Program-made: the position numbers and the translations under genes
Notes under the pieces: model-generated
The model's input: the letters and a program-made list of their open reading frames with translations, nothing else
The model's database searches: none
Told to the model about the DNA's origin: nothing
Source: Rhodococcus sp. KRD162
GTDB lineage: Bacteria; Actinomycetota; Actinomycetes; Mycobacteriales; Mycobacteriaceae
Length of the DNA: 64,000 bases
Direction of reading: 5' to 3'
NCBI RefSeq assembly: GCF_017168335.1
Contig: NZ_JABFAU010000006.1
Location: 1-64,000, forward strand
Shown here: positions 44,121 through 53,867 of the stretch, one piece after another
Layout: every line of letters starts with the position of its first letter
Position numbering within the stretch: the first letter of the stretch is position 1

Positions 44121-46274
44121 GTGTTCGTTCGATGGGGAAATGTCGTCCACCGCCTCCGATACTCCGTTCTCGGGGTCATGGTGGCGGGATCAGCAATTCT
44201 GGCCGCCTACGGCTGGGACCTCCCAGACCACCTGAGTCAGAGCGGCTTCGACGACCCGACGTCGCAGTCGGCCGCCGCCAGTAATCTCATCGACGAGACG
44301 TTCGGCCGCGACACCCAGGGCGATGTCATCGTCCTCTACACCGCCCCCGAGGGCTCGACCATCGACGATCCGGCTTTCGACGCAGCGATTGTCCAGAATC
44401 TCGATTCCCTGGTCGCCGACCACCCGGATCGCATCGCGAAGATCAACGGTAGCTACTTCCGGACAGACCAGGCCCCTGCGCTCCCCGTGCTCGGCACCGC
44501 CGACAAGCAGCATGCCATCGCGAGCATCGCGATCGTCGGCAACGACGACACCGAGCTGACCAACAATTTTCAGGCAGTCCAGAACGACTTCTACATCGAT
44601 GGTGTCGACGTGCAGGTCGCCGGCCAACAGGCGGTCGCTGCCGCACTCCAGTCGACGATGACCGATGACATCCATCGCATGGAGGTCCTCGCCATCCCAG
44701 CCGTGGCGGTACTGCTGTTCTTCGTTTTCGGCGGGGTGGTCGCTGCCGCGCTGCCACTCGTCGTCGGCGCTCTGACGGTGATCGGGGCCAACGGCATCGT
44801 CAAGCTCTTCACCCACGTCACCGAGGTCAACACCTTCGTCGCACCGGTGGTGTCCCTGGTGGGTCTCGGCTTGGCGATCGACTACGGCCTGTTCATCGTC
44901 TCGCGTTTCCGAGAGGAACTGGGCGACGGCCGTTCGACTCCCGATGCGATCCGTCGAACAGTCATGACCGCGGGCCGCACGGTGGTGTTCTCGGCGACGA
45001 TGATCGTTGCGTGCCTCGGGGGCCTGCTGCTGTTTCCGCACGGGTTCTTGCGGTCCGTTGCCCTGGGTTCGATTGCGACAGTTGCTCTTGCCGCGCTGAA
45101 CGCGATCACCATCCTGCCCGCCATCCTGTCGATTCTCGGCCCTCGTGTCGACGCGCTCGGTCTGAAGTTCATGCGCAAGACCAAGTCCTCGGAGGAGATC
45201 GAGAACGGTAGGTGGGGCAAGCTCACGAACTGGGTGATGCGCAACCCCATCAAGGTGGTCGTCACCATCGTTCTCGGACTGCTGGCCCTGACGCTGCCCA
45301 TCGGCAACCTCGCGTTCGGCGGAATCAACGAAACGTATCTGCCGCCGGACAATCCGACTCGAGTGGCGCAGGAGCAATTCGACGAGTTGTTCCCCGGGCA
45401 ACGCACCGAACCCATCAAACTGGTCATCCAGAACGCGCAAGGCCCCACACTCGGGGCCATCACCACGCAGGCGAACAACGCACCCGGCCTGATCGAGCCG
45501 TTCACTCCGGTCGGTGCCAGCAAAGACGGCATCATCGTCTTCAAGGCCGGGCTGATCGACCGAAACGACGGTGCGCCCGCCATCGAGTATCTGCGCAGCA
45601 TCAACACCCCCGACGGCACCACAATGCAGGTGACCGGAACGCCTGCGATCGAACGGGATTCGATCGATGCCCTGGTCGACCGGCTACCTCTGATGGCCGT
45701 ACTGGTCGTCCTCATCGTGACTGTCCTGATGTTCCTGACATTCGGGTCTCTGGTGCTGCCGATCAAGGCAGTGCTCATGACGACGCTCGGCCTCGGGGCC
45801 ACCATGGGCATCCTGACGTGGATCTTCATCGACGGGCACGGAGCTGCGTGGATGAACTTCACCCCGGGGCCGATCATGGCGATGATTCTTCTGCTGATCG
45901 CCGCTATCGTGTTCGGCCTGTCCACGGACTACGAGGTGTTCCTCCTGTCTCGAATGGTCGAGGCTCGCGAAAACGGTTCCAGTACAAGTGCAGCCATCCA
46001 TATCGGCACCTCGCACACCGGACGCATCATCACCGCCGCAGCCTTGATCCTCATCGTCGTCACCGGAGCATTCGCGTTCTCCGATCTGGTGATGATGAAG
46101 TACATCGCCTACGGCATGATCGCCGCACTCATCATCGACGCCACCGTCATCCGCATGTTCCTCGTACCTGCCACGATGAAACTGCTCGGCGACGCCAGCT
46201 GGTGGGCACCGGCCGCAATGAAACGAATGCAGAAGAAGCTCGGACTCGGCGAGACTGCTCCCGACGAGGTCTGA
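44121..46274 (+). CDS. Second MmpL3-type RND transporter, without C-terminal tail
   Basis: 717 residues, closely similar to the preceding MmpL3-type protein along its whole length (same RWGxxVxRLRYxVxG opening, GLGLAIDYGLFIVSRFREE and GLSTDYEVFLLSRMVEA motifs) but ends at KKLGLGETAPDEV with no cytoplasmic extension. GTG 44121 follows GGGGGAG. A 144-bp stretch (46002-46145) is identical to 42655-42798 in mmpL3, suggesting gene conversion. Either a backup mycolate exporter or specialised for another lipid; function inferred from paralogy. Confidence 0.92.
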   Translation: MFVRWGNVVHRLRYSVLGVMVAGSAILAAYGWDLPDHLSQSGFDDPTSQSAAASNLIDETFGRDTQGDVIVLYTAPEGSTIDDPAFDAAIVQNLDSLVADHPDRIAKINGSYFRTDQAPALPVLGTADKQHAIASIAIVGNDDTELTNNFQAVQNDFYIDGVDVQVAGQQAVAAALQSTMTDDIHRMEVLAIPAVAVLLFFVFGGVVAAALPLVVGALTVIGANGIVKLFTHVTEVNTFVAPVVSLVGLGLAIDYGLFIVSRFREELGDGRSTPDAIRRTVMTAGRTVVFSATMIVACLGGLLLFPHGFLRSVALGSIATVALAALNAITILPAILSILGPRVDALGLKFMRKTKSSEEIENGRWGKLTNWVMRNPIKVVVTIVLGLLALTLPIGNLAFGGINETYLPPDNPTRVAQEQFDELFPGQRTEPIKLVIQNAQGPTLGAITTQANNAPGLIEPFTPVGASKDGIIVFKAGLIDRNDGAPAIEYLRSINTPDGTTMQVTGTPAIERDSIDALVDRLPLMAVLVVLIVTVLMFLTFGSLVLPIKAVLMTTLGLGATMGILTWIFIDGHGAAWMNFTPGPIMAMILLLIAAIVFGLSTDYEVFLLSRMVEARENGSSTSAAIHIGTSHTGRIITAAALILIVVTGAFAFSDLVMMKYIAYGMIAALIIDATVIRMFLVPATMKLLGDASWWAPAAMKRMQKKLGLGETAPDEV

Positions 46275-46295
46275 TTCTCCGCCCCATCGCGGGAG

Positions 46296-48182
46296 TCAGG
46301 ATGTAGCTGCACTCTCGCGATCCGCGAACACCTTGGCGTACCGGGTACCGGCGATCAGCAGCAACAGTCCTACGGCGATGAAGGCGATGACGCGGAACAG
46401 TCCGTCCAGGGCGACCAGATCGAACAAGAAGAGTTTCGCGATCGCCGCTGCGGTCAAGGACAGCCCGGCCAGTAGCGCCACGTGGGCGTGGGTGACGCTG
46501 CGCAGCCCGAAGGCCAGCAGCGCGAAGGCCGCGATCATCCACTCGATGGTCGCCGCGGTGTGGCCGGCCGTGAATCCGGTTGTTTCCCCGCCGATTCCGA
46601 TACCGAGGGTCACCGTGGCCGCCGTCAGCCCGTACAGCGCGAGAACACCGGAGACGACAGCCAGGGTCTGCCTTCCGTCGTCGAGCAATTTCAGTGCGGC
46701 CAGGACGTAGGCGAACGCGAAGGCCGTTGCTGCAAGCAGGATTCCGCCGACGATGATCCCCGCGCTTCCGACGGCATGGTCGGAGTCCAGCAGGGTACGC
46801 GGAGGGCAGATCGAGACGAACATCAACGCGGCGATCACGCCGAATCCGCTGCCGATCGAGTACGCCAACGTCGAACGGGTGCTGTGCGCAACGGCGAGCA
46901 GCGCCAGGGCGACGGCGAACACTACGACCGGGCGGATCTCGACGGTCGTCGATTCGACGGCAGCCTGCAGGGTGGCCAACGCGCCGATCACCGCGACGGT
47001 GACGCGGGCGTGTCCGGGGAGCCAACCGACCAGCACGACGATCGCCAGAGCGCCCGCAGCGAGGACCAGTTGAACGGCGACGACGACGGCTCGATCGAAG
47101 ACGTCCACGCAGAGCAGGACCGGCAGTGACGCGAGGGCGATCATCACGGTCGCTACCACATCGGAGGTGTTGCGGCGCAGCAATTCCAGGGAGGTTCCGA
47201 TGCCGAGGACGGCCACCGAGACGATGGCCGACAGCAGCCAGTAGTCGCCGGTCGTTCCGCTCACATCGGCACTGGCGACGGCCGCCAGTACCGTACCGAC
47301 GAGGGGAAGGGTGCGAACGATCTGCAGGAGTTGCCAATTCCGTCCGAGCTGGGCGGGGAAGCCGGCGAGATAGGTGGCCGTGAAGAACGCGATCAAAGTC
47401 AGGGTGAGCCCGTCGGTCAGCACCGGGCCACACACGGCGACACCGGCCAGGATCAACACGGCCATCGGCTGCGATGTCCACTGCACCGCCAGGGCCGTTC
47501 CCGCAGCTGCGATTCCGAATGCGACGAGCAGACCGATGACCGGATCGAGCCAGCCGTACAGCACCGACGTCGCGAGAACGTCGAGGTAGAGGCCGGCGAT
47601 TCCGGTGGCGGCGAGGGCGATTCCGCCGACGCGTCCTCCGGAGCGTCCGGACACCCGAACGCCTGCGGCGATCAGTGCGAGCGAGAACACGGCGCCGGCC
47701 GCGACGCGCAGCGGCGGGCCGAACCACCCCGCCTGCGCCGCGAGCACCAACAGCATCACGACACCGACGAGGGTGACGCCTGCACCGGCGACGGCGAGCA
47801 GGCGGCTGATGACACCGTCCCGCTGCCACCAGGGCTCCCTGGGCGGAGCGGGCGGACGCGGCGCAACTACCGGCCCACGCGGCGTTGGCGCGGCCGGCTG
47901 AGTGCGATCGGCCGGCCGGCCGGCGGGCTGACCCATGGTCCGGTGGATCGGCTGACCGTAGTTCTGCGGAGGGGGCTGCTGCGGCACGAAAGGCGCTGCA
48001 TAGGACTGCGCGAGGGGAACAGGAGCTTGGGGAACAGGAAATTGGCGGGCAGCACCGAGTTGCGACTGCAGGGTCTGCAGATCCACGGCGACCTGACGCA
48101 TGTGGTCGCCCAGTGAATCGAAGCGACTGGACAGGCGCGCGACGAGTTGCGGATCAAGCCCGGCGTTCTGGGAAGAAGTCAT
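46296..48182 (-). CDS. DUF2339 polytopic membrane protein
   Basis: 628 residues. An N-terminal soluble part with a coiled-coil-like segment (LVARLSSRFDSLGDHMRQVA) and Pro/Gln-rich linker, then more than 20 short hydrophobic helices with the DUF2339 opening VISRLLAVAGAGVTLVGVVM. Family function unknown. It is minus strand and convergent with the mmpL paralogue (21-base gap), at the place where Rv0204c-type membrane genes lie. Confidence 0.8.
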   Translation of the reverse strand: MTSSQNAGLDPQLVARLSSRFDSLGDHMRQVAVDLQTLQSQLGAARQFPVPQAPVPLAQSYAAPFVPQQPPPQNYGQPIHRTMGQPAGRPADRTQPAAPTPRGPVVAPRPPAPPREPWWQRDGVISRLLAVAGAGVTLVGVVMLLVLAAQAGWFGPPLRVAAGAVFSLALIAAGVRVSGRSGGRVGGIALAATGIAGLYLDVLATSVLYGWLDPVIGLLVAFGIAAAGTALAVQWTSQPMAVLILAGVAVCGPVLTDGLTLTLIAFFTATYLAGFPAQLGRNWQLLQIVRTLPLVGTVLAAVASADVSGTTGDYWLLSAIVSVAVLGIGTSLELLRRNTSDVVATVMIALASLPVLLCVDVFDRAVVVAVQLVLAAGALAIVVLVGWLPGHARVTVAVIGALATLQAAVESTTVEIRPVVVFAVALALLAVAHSTRSTLAYSIGSGFGVIAALMFVSICPPRTLLDSDHAVGSAGIIVGGILLAATAFAFAYVLAALKLLDDGRQTLAVVSGVLALYGLTAATVTLGIGIGGETTGFTAGHTAATIEWMIAAFALLAFGLRSVTHAHVALLAGLSLTAAAIAKLFLFDLVALDGLFRVIAFIAVGLLLLIAGTRYAKVFADRESAATS

Positions 48183-48264
48183 GCGAAAGATTCTGCGGCG
48201 GTCGGCCTCGAATAGCGTGAGTAGTGCTACTCGGTTCGCTCGAGTAATCGACGCAGGCCGGGCG

Positions 48265-48903
48265 CTAGCCGAACATCCTGCGCAGCGAGCTACCGAAGGG
48301 ATGCTTCGCGGTCACCGAGCCCAGGCGAACCTTGCCCGAGACGACGAGGTGAAGCGGACCATAGGGTGGGCCGGTGCGAACCTTGTTGGTAGCGCTGCCC
48401 GCAACGGTGTCGACAGCGTTGAGGTCGACGGTCGCTTCGGTCGGCACGATCAGCGTGACGGTGCTGCAGTAGTCGTCGACGTGTATTTCGACCACCTGGG
48501 TGGACATCACGGCTTGGGTGAAATCGAGCGTCACCGTGGACATGCGGGTGGACAGGCGCAAGCTCGGTGGCACGTTCCACTTCCCCTTGCGGGCGATGGT
48601 GGACATGGTGCCGCGCAGCGTGTCCGAGGATCCGCCGCCGTGGCCCCAGTGCTCCTGGACGACGCGGCGCGGGGGCGGTTCGGCAACCGGCTTCACCGAC
48701 GGGCGATGCTGCTCGGCGATCTGCATCCCGGGCAGGTCCGCCAGTACCGAATTCAGCTCACCACGAGTTTTCGACGCCAAGGCGGTGTCCATGCGCTCGG
48801 TGAACTCGCCGAGCGAGAGCATGCCCTGTCCCACCGCGCGTTGCAGCAGCTGGCCGACGTGCTCGCGTTCGGCATCGGACACTCGCAGATCCCTGGCCTC
48901 CAT
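48265..48903 (-). CDS. DUF1707 domain protein with LiaF-like C-terminal part
   Basis: 212 residues. The N-terminus is the DUF1707 SHOCT-like domain, ARDLRVSDAEREHVGQLLQR and GMLSLGEFTERMDTALASKT, followed by a Pro/Arg linker and a small beta-rich region (DYCSTVTLIVPTEATVDL) as in cell wall-active antibiotic response proteins. Role unknown, perhaps envelope stress. TACCCT lies exactly six bases before the ATG on the minus strand, so the mRNA may be leaderless. Confidence 0.8.
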   Translation of the reverse strand: MEARDLRVSDAEREHVGQLLQRAVGQGMLSLGEFTERMDTALASKTRGELNSVLADLPGMQIAEQHRPSVKPVAEPPPRRVVQEHWGHGGGSSDTLRGTMSTIARKGKWNVPPSLRLSTRMSTVTLDFTQAVMSTQVVEIHVDDYCSTVTLIVPTEATVDLNAVDTVAGSATNKVRTGPPYGPLHLVVSGKVRLGSVTAKHPFGSSLRRMFG

Positions 48904-48924
48904 GCATCCAGGGTAGCGAAGATC

Positions 48925-50028
48925 TCAGGCTGCGCGACCACCGAGAACCGAGAGCATTCCAGACACCGAAGCGGGCCAACCGAACTGTTCGGCACGCAAC
49001 CTGGCGGCGATGCGACGGCCGTCGGCAGGGAGTTCGAGTACGCGCGCGATCTCGGCGGCGAACCCGTCCGCGGTGTTCTTCGAGGATCCTCCGCAGTGTG
49101 GGGTGACGATCTGTGCCAGCGCCGAGGTCTCGGAGACGACGACGGGGGTGCCCACTGCCAGTGACTCCAGCGCGGCGAGCCCAAAGGTTTCGTGCGGTCC
49201 GGGTGCGAGCGCGATGTCGGCCGAGGCCAGCAACTCCGCGACCGTCGATCGGCCGGAGACGAATCCGAGGAAATCGACGGGTAGGCCGCGGGCGCGTCGC
49301 TGCAGACCTGCCCGGCGAGGTCCGTCGCCGGCGATGATCAATCGCGCGGAAACTCCTGAGTTACGCAGCGCAGCAAGCGAATCGATACTTCTCTCGACGT
49401 GCTTTTCCACCGACAGTCGGCCGCAGTGCACCAGTAGCCGTTCCGCCAGTGCCGAGCGCTTCTCGACGTGTCTGCGCCGCGGATGGAACAGGTCCAGATC
49501 CACCCCGAGAGGCACCCGGTGCACGTTGCGAACACCGATGCGCTCGAACTCCTGCTGAGCGAACTGCGTGGTGCACACGACGGCGTCGTATTGCTCGGCG
49601 GTGCGCCGGTTCGCCAGATCGGCGACGGGTCGGGCACAGCGCATCGGCATCGTCTGCGCGAACAGTCGATCGAGGCGCTCGTGAGAGATCATCACGCTGC
49701 GGATGTCCCGGCGGGCGGCCCAGCGACCCATGCCACGCAGCGTGAGTCGATCCGACACCTCGATCACGTCCGGCCGCAGTCCGGACGCCACCGAAGACAC
49801 CCGGCGCGGATCGGCCACCCGATAGCCGCCGGTGCACGGAATCTGCGGTGCGGGTACTTCGATGCGGACCACTCCCGAAGGCAACAGTTCTTCACGCCAC
49901 TGCGCTCCCGGCACGATCAACGTCACCTCGTGACCACCGGCCACGTAACCCGCCCCGAGCTGGTCGACTGCCGTCCGCAGCCCACCGGAGCGTGGCCCGT
50001 AGAAGTTGGCGAGTTGCACGATGCGCAC
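48925..50028 (-). CDS. Glycosyltransferase family 4 (PimB/MgtA-like)
   Basis: About 367 residues, GT-B fold: RIVQLANFYGPRSGGLRTAV at the start (Gly-rich acceptor loop), then LLVHCGRLSVEKHVERSIDS and the donor site LAPGPHETFGLAALESLAVG (EX7E). Such enzymes transfer mannose from GDP-mannose in lipid glycan synthesis, but specificity cannot be told. The GTG at 50028 gives a normal GT-B N-terminus; an upstream TTG at 50112 would add 28 non-conserved residues. Downstream is the DUF1707 gene, same strand, 21 bases away. Confidence 0.87.
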   Translation of the reverse strand: MRIVQLANFYGPRSGGLRTAVDQLGAGYVAGGHEVTLIVPGAQWREELLPSGVVRIEVPAPQIPCTGGYRVADPRRVSSVASGLRPDVIEVSDRLTLRGMGRWAARRDIRSVMISHERLDRLFAQTMPMRCARPVADLANRRTAEQYDAVVCTTQFAQQEFERIGVRNVHRVPLGVDLDLFHPRRRHVEKRSALAERLLVHCGRLSVEKHVERSIDSLAALRNSGVSARLIIAGDGPRRAGLQRRARGLPVDFLGFVSGRSTVAELLASADIALAPGPHETFGLAALESLAVGTPVVVSETSALAQIVTPHCGGSSKNTADGFAAEIARVLELPADGRRIAARLRAEQFGWPASVSGMLSVLGGRAA

Positions 50029-50138
50029 TCGCTCAGTCTTCTCACCAGAGGATCCATCCGGCGGCGCGCCGATGGACAGTGACCGAACCCTCGCGGAATT
50101 TCTGTGTGGCAATTGCTACCAACGGGTAGGCGGGGCAG

Positions 50139-50528
50139 ATGCGAGCGACACTGCAATCCACCGGTCACACCCCGGCGTCCGAGGTCTGGGAACGCTACAT
50201 GGAACCGGCGCAGTGGAAGATCTGGGCACCGCAGATCACCGGCGTCGAATACGGCGGCGAGCGTCTCACTGCCGAGACTACCGGTCGGGTGCTGGGACCA
50301 CTGGGTGTTCCGATCGAGTTTCGGGTGCACTCGATCGACGAACGGTCGCGGACCTGGGCGTGGTCTGCGTGGTTCCAGAATCAGGCCATCGGGATCGACC
50401 TGACTCATGGGGTCGTGTCGCGGCCGAGCGGAACCCGGGCCTGGTTGACGGTCGACGGCCCTGCACCCCTGGTGCTGCCCTATCTGCCCGTCGCCAAGTT
50501 CGCGCTCCACCGGTTGTGTGCGCGGTAG
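50139..50528 (+). CDS. SRPBCC (START-like) small protein
   Basis: 129 residues, the polyketide-cyclase/SRPBCC fold: VWERYMEPAQWKIWAPQITG, a beta-rich middle and a C-terminal helix LPVAKFALHRLCAR. Binds a hydrophobic ligand in a cavity by family; ligand unknown. Short divergent gap to the glycosyltransferase. A GGCGGGGC stretch precedes ATG 50139. Confidence 0.8.
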   Translation: MRATLQSTGHTPASEVWERYMEPAQWKIWAPQITGVEYGGERLTAETTGRVLGPLGVPIEFRVHSIDERSRTWAWSAWFQNQAIGIDLTHGVVSRPSGTRAWLTVDGPAPLVLPYLPVAKFALHRLCAR

Positions 50529-50530
50529 AG

Positions 50531-50749
50531 CTACTCGGACCGCGGCACTGTCTTCTCCTCGGACTGGTCGGCTACCTCGGTCGGCTCGGGCGTCGGCAAC
50601 GACGACTCCTCGCCGGACCCGTCGAGATGGCCGTCGAACTCGTCGATCGCCTCATCGCGTTCGCCGCCGGTCTGATCCTGATCGGCGTCGACGCCTTTCG
50701 AATGCTTCGCCGGGTCGACGGTGGTGTCCACTGCTTCGTTGTCGGTCAT
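50531..50749 (-). CDS. Small acidic hypothetical protein
   Basis: 72-residue hydrophilic, strongly acidic protein (begins MTDNEAVDTTVDPAKHSKGV), with no domain, helix or signal visible. No clear ribosome binding site; the frame continues upstream to 50782. It sits just downstream of the response regulator on the same strand and could be translated from that transcript. Not recognised; existence moderately uncertain. Confidence 0.45.
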   Translation of the reverse strand: MTDNEAVDTTVDPAKHSKGVDADQDQTGGERDEAIDEFDGHLDGSGEESSLPTPEPTEVADQSEEKTVPRSE

Positions 50750-50786
50750 GGGGTCAAGAGTGCCCGTCGGCCCGCGACGCAAACCC

Positions 50787-51452
50787 TCACAGACCCTTTT
50801 CGATGACGTAGCGGGTCAATTCCACACGATTGGCCAGCTGCAATTTCCGCAGCGTCGCCTGCACGTGATTCTCGACGGTGCGGTGACTGAGCGTCAATCG
50901 CGTCGCAATCTGCTTGGCGCTCAGTCCCTTTGCGACCAAACGCAGCACCTCGGTTTCCCTATCCGTCAGCGTCGGGCGGGTGTCGGATTCCGGTTCGGGC
51001 GAGGACGACATCCGCCGGAACTCCCCGAGGACCAGGCCCGCGAGGCCGGGTGTGAACACCGCCTGCCCGGCCGACGTGGCGCGGACCGCGTCGAACAGTT
51101 CCTCCGCCGACGCACTCTTGACCAGGTATCCCGTCGCACCCGCCTTGATCGCGTCGAGCACGTCGCTGCGTTCTGCCGACGCCGACAGCACCAGGATCTT
51201 GGTCTCGGGCGACGCTTCCAGCACCGCCACAGTGGCGTCGGCTCCGTTGCCGTCGGGTAGATGCATGTCCATCAGCACGACGTCGGGAGTGGTGGCCCGG
51301 GCCCGGCGTCCAGCAGCGGCAACGCCGTCCGCGGTGGCAACGACCCTGAATCCGGCGGCATCGAGATCACGGGCAACACCGTCGCGCCACATCGGATGAT
51401 CGTCGACGACCATCACCGCGATCTCGGAATGCGCGTTCTCGTCCTCGTTCAT
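50787..51452 (-). CDS. NarL/LuxR family response regulator
   Basis: 221 residues. Receiver domain with Asp19/Asp20-type acidic pair (VVDDHPMWRDGVA) and phospho-acceptor Asp62 in VVLMDMHLPDGNG, then LuxR-type DNA-binding helix-turn-helix LTDRETEVLRLVAKGLSAKQ and TLSHRTVENHVQATLRKL. Pairs with the sensor kinase upstream: the ATG at 51452 overlaps the kinase stop (ATGA). Confidence 0.93.
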   Translation of the reverse strand: MNEDENAHSEIAVMVVDDHPMWRDGVARDLDAAGFRVVATADGVAAAGRRARATTPDVVLMDMHLPDGNGADATVAVLEASPETKILVLSASAERSDVLDAIKAGATGYLVKSASAEELFDAVRATSAGQAVFTPGLAGLVLGEFRRMSSSPEPESDTRPTLTDRETEVLRLVAKGLSAKQIATRLTLSHRTVENHVQATLRKLQLANRVELTRYVIEKGL

Positions 51453-52618
51453 GCCGGTCCTCCCGCTCGTGGTACTCGGATCTCCCATTCGGTCCCCTCG
51501 CCCTCGTTGGTGTCGAGTATCGCAGTGCCACCGAGGGATTCGACGCGGCCGAGGATCGATTTCGACACTCCCATCCGGCCTTCGGCTTCGGCGGCGGCAA
51601 GCCGTCCAGCTGGGATCCCTTGTCCGTCGTCGCGAATACTCACGATCAACTCCCCGTCGACGTCTTCGAGCAGTACGTAGGCCCGTGCCTCGGCACCGGC
51701 ATGGAGTTCGACATTGGACAAGGCAGTTGCGACGACGGCGGCCAGTTCCCGGGCCACGTGGGATTCGACGAGAACCGGATCGGCAGGGGTCGAGACGGAC
51801 ACCGCGGTACTGGCCTGGGTGTTCAGCAGCGCCCTGACGTCGACGATCGAACCGGGGTGCTCACTACGCGGAACGGCCTGCTCCGAGATCAGTACCCGCA
51901 GAGCGACTTCCTGTTCCCCGGCCAGCTCCGCGAGTTCGGCTGCCGGACCGCCTATTTCGAGACCGCGCCTTCGAACCAAGGCCAGGACCTGCAGCACCCC
52001 GTCGTGCACTTGCCTGGCGAGCCGTTCGCGTTCTTCGGTGATCGCGGCCGAACGTGCTGCGCGACGCAACTCCTCGTGCGAGCGGCGGGCGGTGTTCGAC
52101 GCCAATCCCAGTGCCAGTCCCGCCGAGAGCAGAACCGGGGCGGTGGCGTCGGACCACAGGTCGAGATCGAAGCGGTCACGGACGAGGGCGCTGACCACCG
52201 ACATCACCACTCCCGACGCGATTCCGCCTCTGGGCCCCCACAGGATCGCGGCGGAGATGACGGCATTGGTGGCCCACAGGGTGGTCGGCAAGGTCTGGCG
52301 GGTGCTGTACCAGTCGTAGTCGGCCACCAGGCGCGTCGATGCCATCAACGCGATGACGATGACCTGGTCGGCGAGCACCACCTGCCAACGCGGAAGCGTT
52401 GCACGTGAGAGCACCAGCGCAGAAGCTCCCGACCACACGGCCATCAGAGCTACGAGAACCCAACTCAACCGCGGATTGACGTAATTGTCGACGGTGGCGG
52501 CCTGATAACTGATGGCGTAGACGAGGGTGATCAGCCTGAAAGCCTGGGAGGCCCGCCACAGCGGGGTGTCGGGATCGGACGAGGTGAGCGTGGTTCGCAC
52601 CCGATCAACCGTCGGCAT
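51449..52618 (-). CDS. MacS-family sensor histidine kinase
   Basis: 389 residues: a membrane part with about five helices (SWVLVALMAVWSGASALVLS, VVLADQVIVIALMASTRLVA, and VLLSAGLALGLA), then a HisKA_3 dimerisation segment ERERLARQVHDGVLQ with the phosphorylatable His and a HATPase domain (ALSNVELHA as N-box, RDDGQGIPAGRL as G1). Signal unknown. Overlaps the AI-2E transporter gene upstream by 14 bp and the response regulator downstream by 4 bp, forming one transcription unit. GGAGG precedes the ATG. Confidence 0.9.
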   Translation of the reverse strand: MPTVDRVRTTLTSSDPDTPLWRASQAFRLITLVYAISYQAATVDNYVNPRLSWVLVALMAVWSGASALVLSRATLPRWQVVLADQVIVIALMASTRLVADYDWYSTRQTLPTTLWATNAVISAAILWGPRGGIASGVVMSVVSALVRDRFDLDLWSDATAPVLLSAGLALGLASNTARRSHEELRRAARSAAITEERERLARQVHDGVLQVLALVRRRGLEIGGPAAELAELAGEQEVALRVLISEQAVPRSEHPGSIVDVRALLNTQASTAVSVSTPADPVLVESHVARELAAVVATALSNVELHAGAEARAYVLLEDVDGELIVSIRDDGQGIPAGRLAAAEAEGRMGVSKSILGRVESLGGTAILDTNEGEGTEWEIRVPRAGGPA

Positions 52619-53867
52619 CGGTCTTCGAACCTCCGCTCTCCGGCTCCGGGATCGTCAACTCCCCCTTGGGAAGCCGCTCCGGCTCGTAGGCACCCGGCGG
52701 TGTGTGCGGATCGCTCGGTTCGGCCGAGTACAGCGGATCGGTCTCCTCGGGTTCGGAAAACACCTCGTCCGGGTCGTCGGCGAGCAGTGACCGAACGGCG
52801 GTGTTGAGGACTGCGACGATCGGTACTGCCAGCAAGCCTCCGACGATGCCCGCGAGCAGGATTCCGACGGTGATGGACAGCACCACCGCGAGCGGGTGCA
52901 GTCGCACTGCGCGGCCCAGCAGAAGTGGTTGCAGCACATGCCCTTCGAGCTGCATGACGGCCACCACGATGCCGAGGGTGATGACGGCGGTGATCAGCCC
53001 CTTGGTCACCAAGGCGATGAACACGGCGACGAACCCGGTCAACACGGCACCGATGATCGGGATGAACGCACCGATGAAGACCAGCGATGCGAGCGGAAGA
53101 GCCAGCGGAACACCGAGAACGGCGAGACCTGCGCCGATGCCGATCGCATCGGCGGCGGCGACGGCGACCGTCGCGCGGACGTATCCCACGAGCGAACCGA
53201 AACCCTGAATGCCGGCGGTCCGGATCTTGCGGCGGGCCTGGGTCGGTGCCAGACGCGTGACGAACTGCCAGATCTGATCACCGCCGTACAGAAAGAAGAT
53301 CAGGATGAACAGGGTGAGCGCTGCCCCGGTGAGGATTTCGCCGATCACCGTGGCGGTGGTCAGTGCTCCGCTGGTGACTGCTTGCTGATTGTCCTGAACG
53401 ACCTTGACGATGTTGTCGGTGGCTTGTCGAATCTGGTCTTCGCTGATGTGCAGAGGGCCGCTGGTGAGCCAGCTCTCGACGCTGTTGATCGATTGGGTGA
53501 ACTGATCGCCCACCTGCGGGAGGCCCTCGATGAACTGCTCGACGATGAAGGTCATGATCCCGGCGACTACGCCGATGCTCGCGATGATGACGATGATCAC
53601 CGCGAGGGCTCGCGGTACCCCGCGCCGGTGCATCCAGTCGACGACCGGGACCAACATCGCCGAGGCCAACAAGGCGAGACCCAACGGGATGACGACGGTG
53701 CTGAGTCTCGCGACCACATAGGCGAAAGTGACGAACCCGGCAAACAGGACAAGCAGTCGCCACGTCCATTCCGCCCCCACCCGCACCAGGGGATGCACCG
53801 AATCCGCGGCCGAAGTGAGGCGCGGGGACGCCCCCGTACCTTGCGCCCGCAACTCGTCGGTGCTCAC
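52605..53867 (-). CDS. AI-2E family transporter (Rv0205-like)
   Basis: 420 residues of the AI-2E/PerM/YdiK family: about eight helices, central VGYVRATVAVAAADAIGIGA, and LGVPLALPLASLVFIGAFIP as the conserved family region. An acidic tail after the last helix. Substrate unknown despite the family name; members carry autoinducers, hydrophobic compounds or ions. GTG 53867 is 16 bases from the divergent cyclase start and has no ribosome binding site, see the shared promoter at 53868-53883. Confidence 0.9.
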   Translation of the reverse strand: MSTDELRAQGTGASPRLTSAADSVHPLVRVGAEWTWRLLVLFAGFVTFAYVVARLSTVVIPLGLALLASAMLVPVVDWMHRRGVPRALAVIIVIIASIGVVAGIMTFIVEQFIEGLPQVGDQFTQSINSVESWLTSGPLHISEDQIRQATDNIVKVVQDNQQAVTSGALTTATVIGEILTGAALTLFILIFFLYGGDQIWQFVTRLAPTQARRKIRTAGIQGFGSLVGYVRATVAVAAADAIGIGAGLAVLGVPLALPLASLVFIGAFIPIIGAVLTGFVAVFIALVTKGLITAVITLGIVVAVMQLEGHVLQPLLLGRAVRLHPLAVVLSITVGILLAGIVGGLLAVPIVAVLNTAVRSLLADDPDEVFSEPEETDPLYSAEPSDPHTPPGAYEPERLPKGELTIPEPESGGSKTDADG

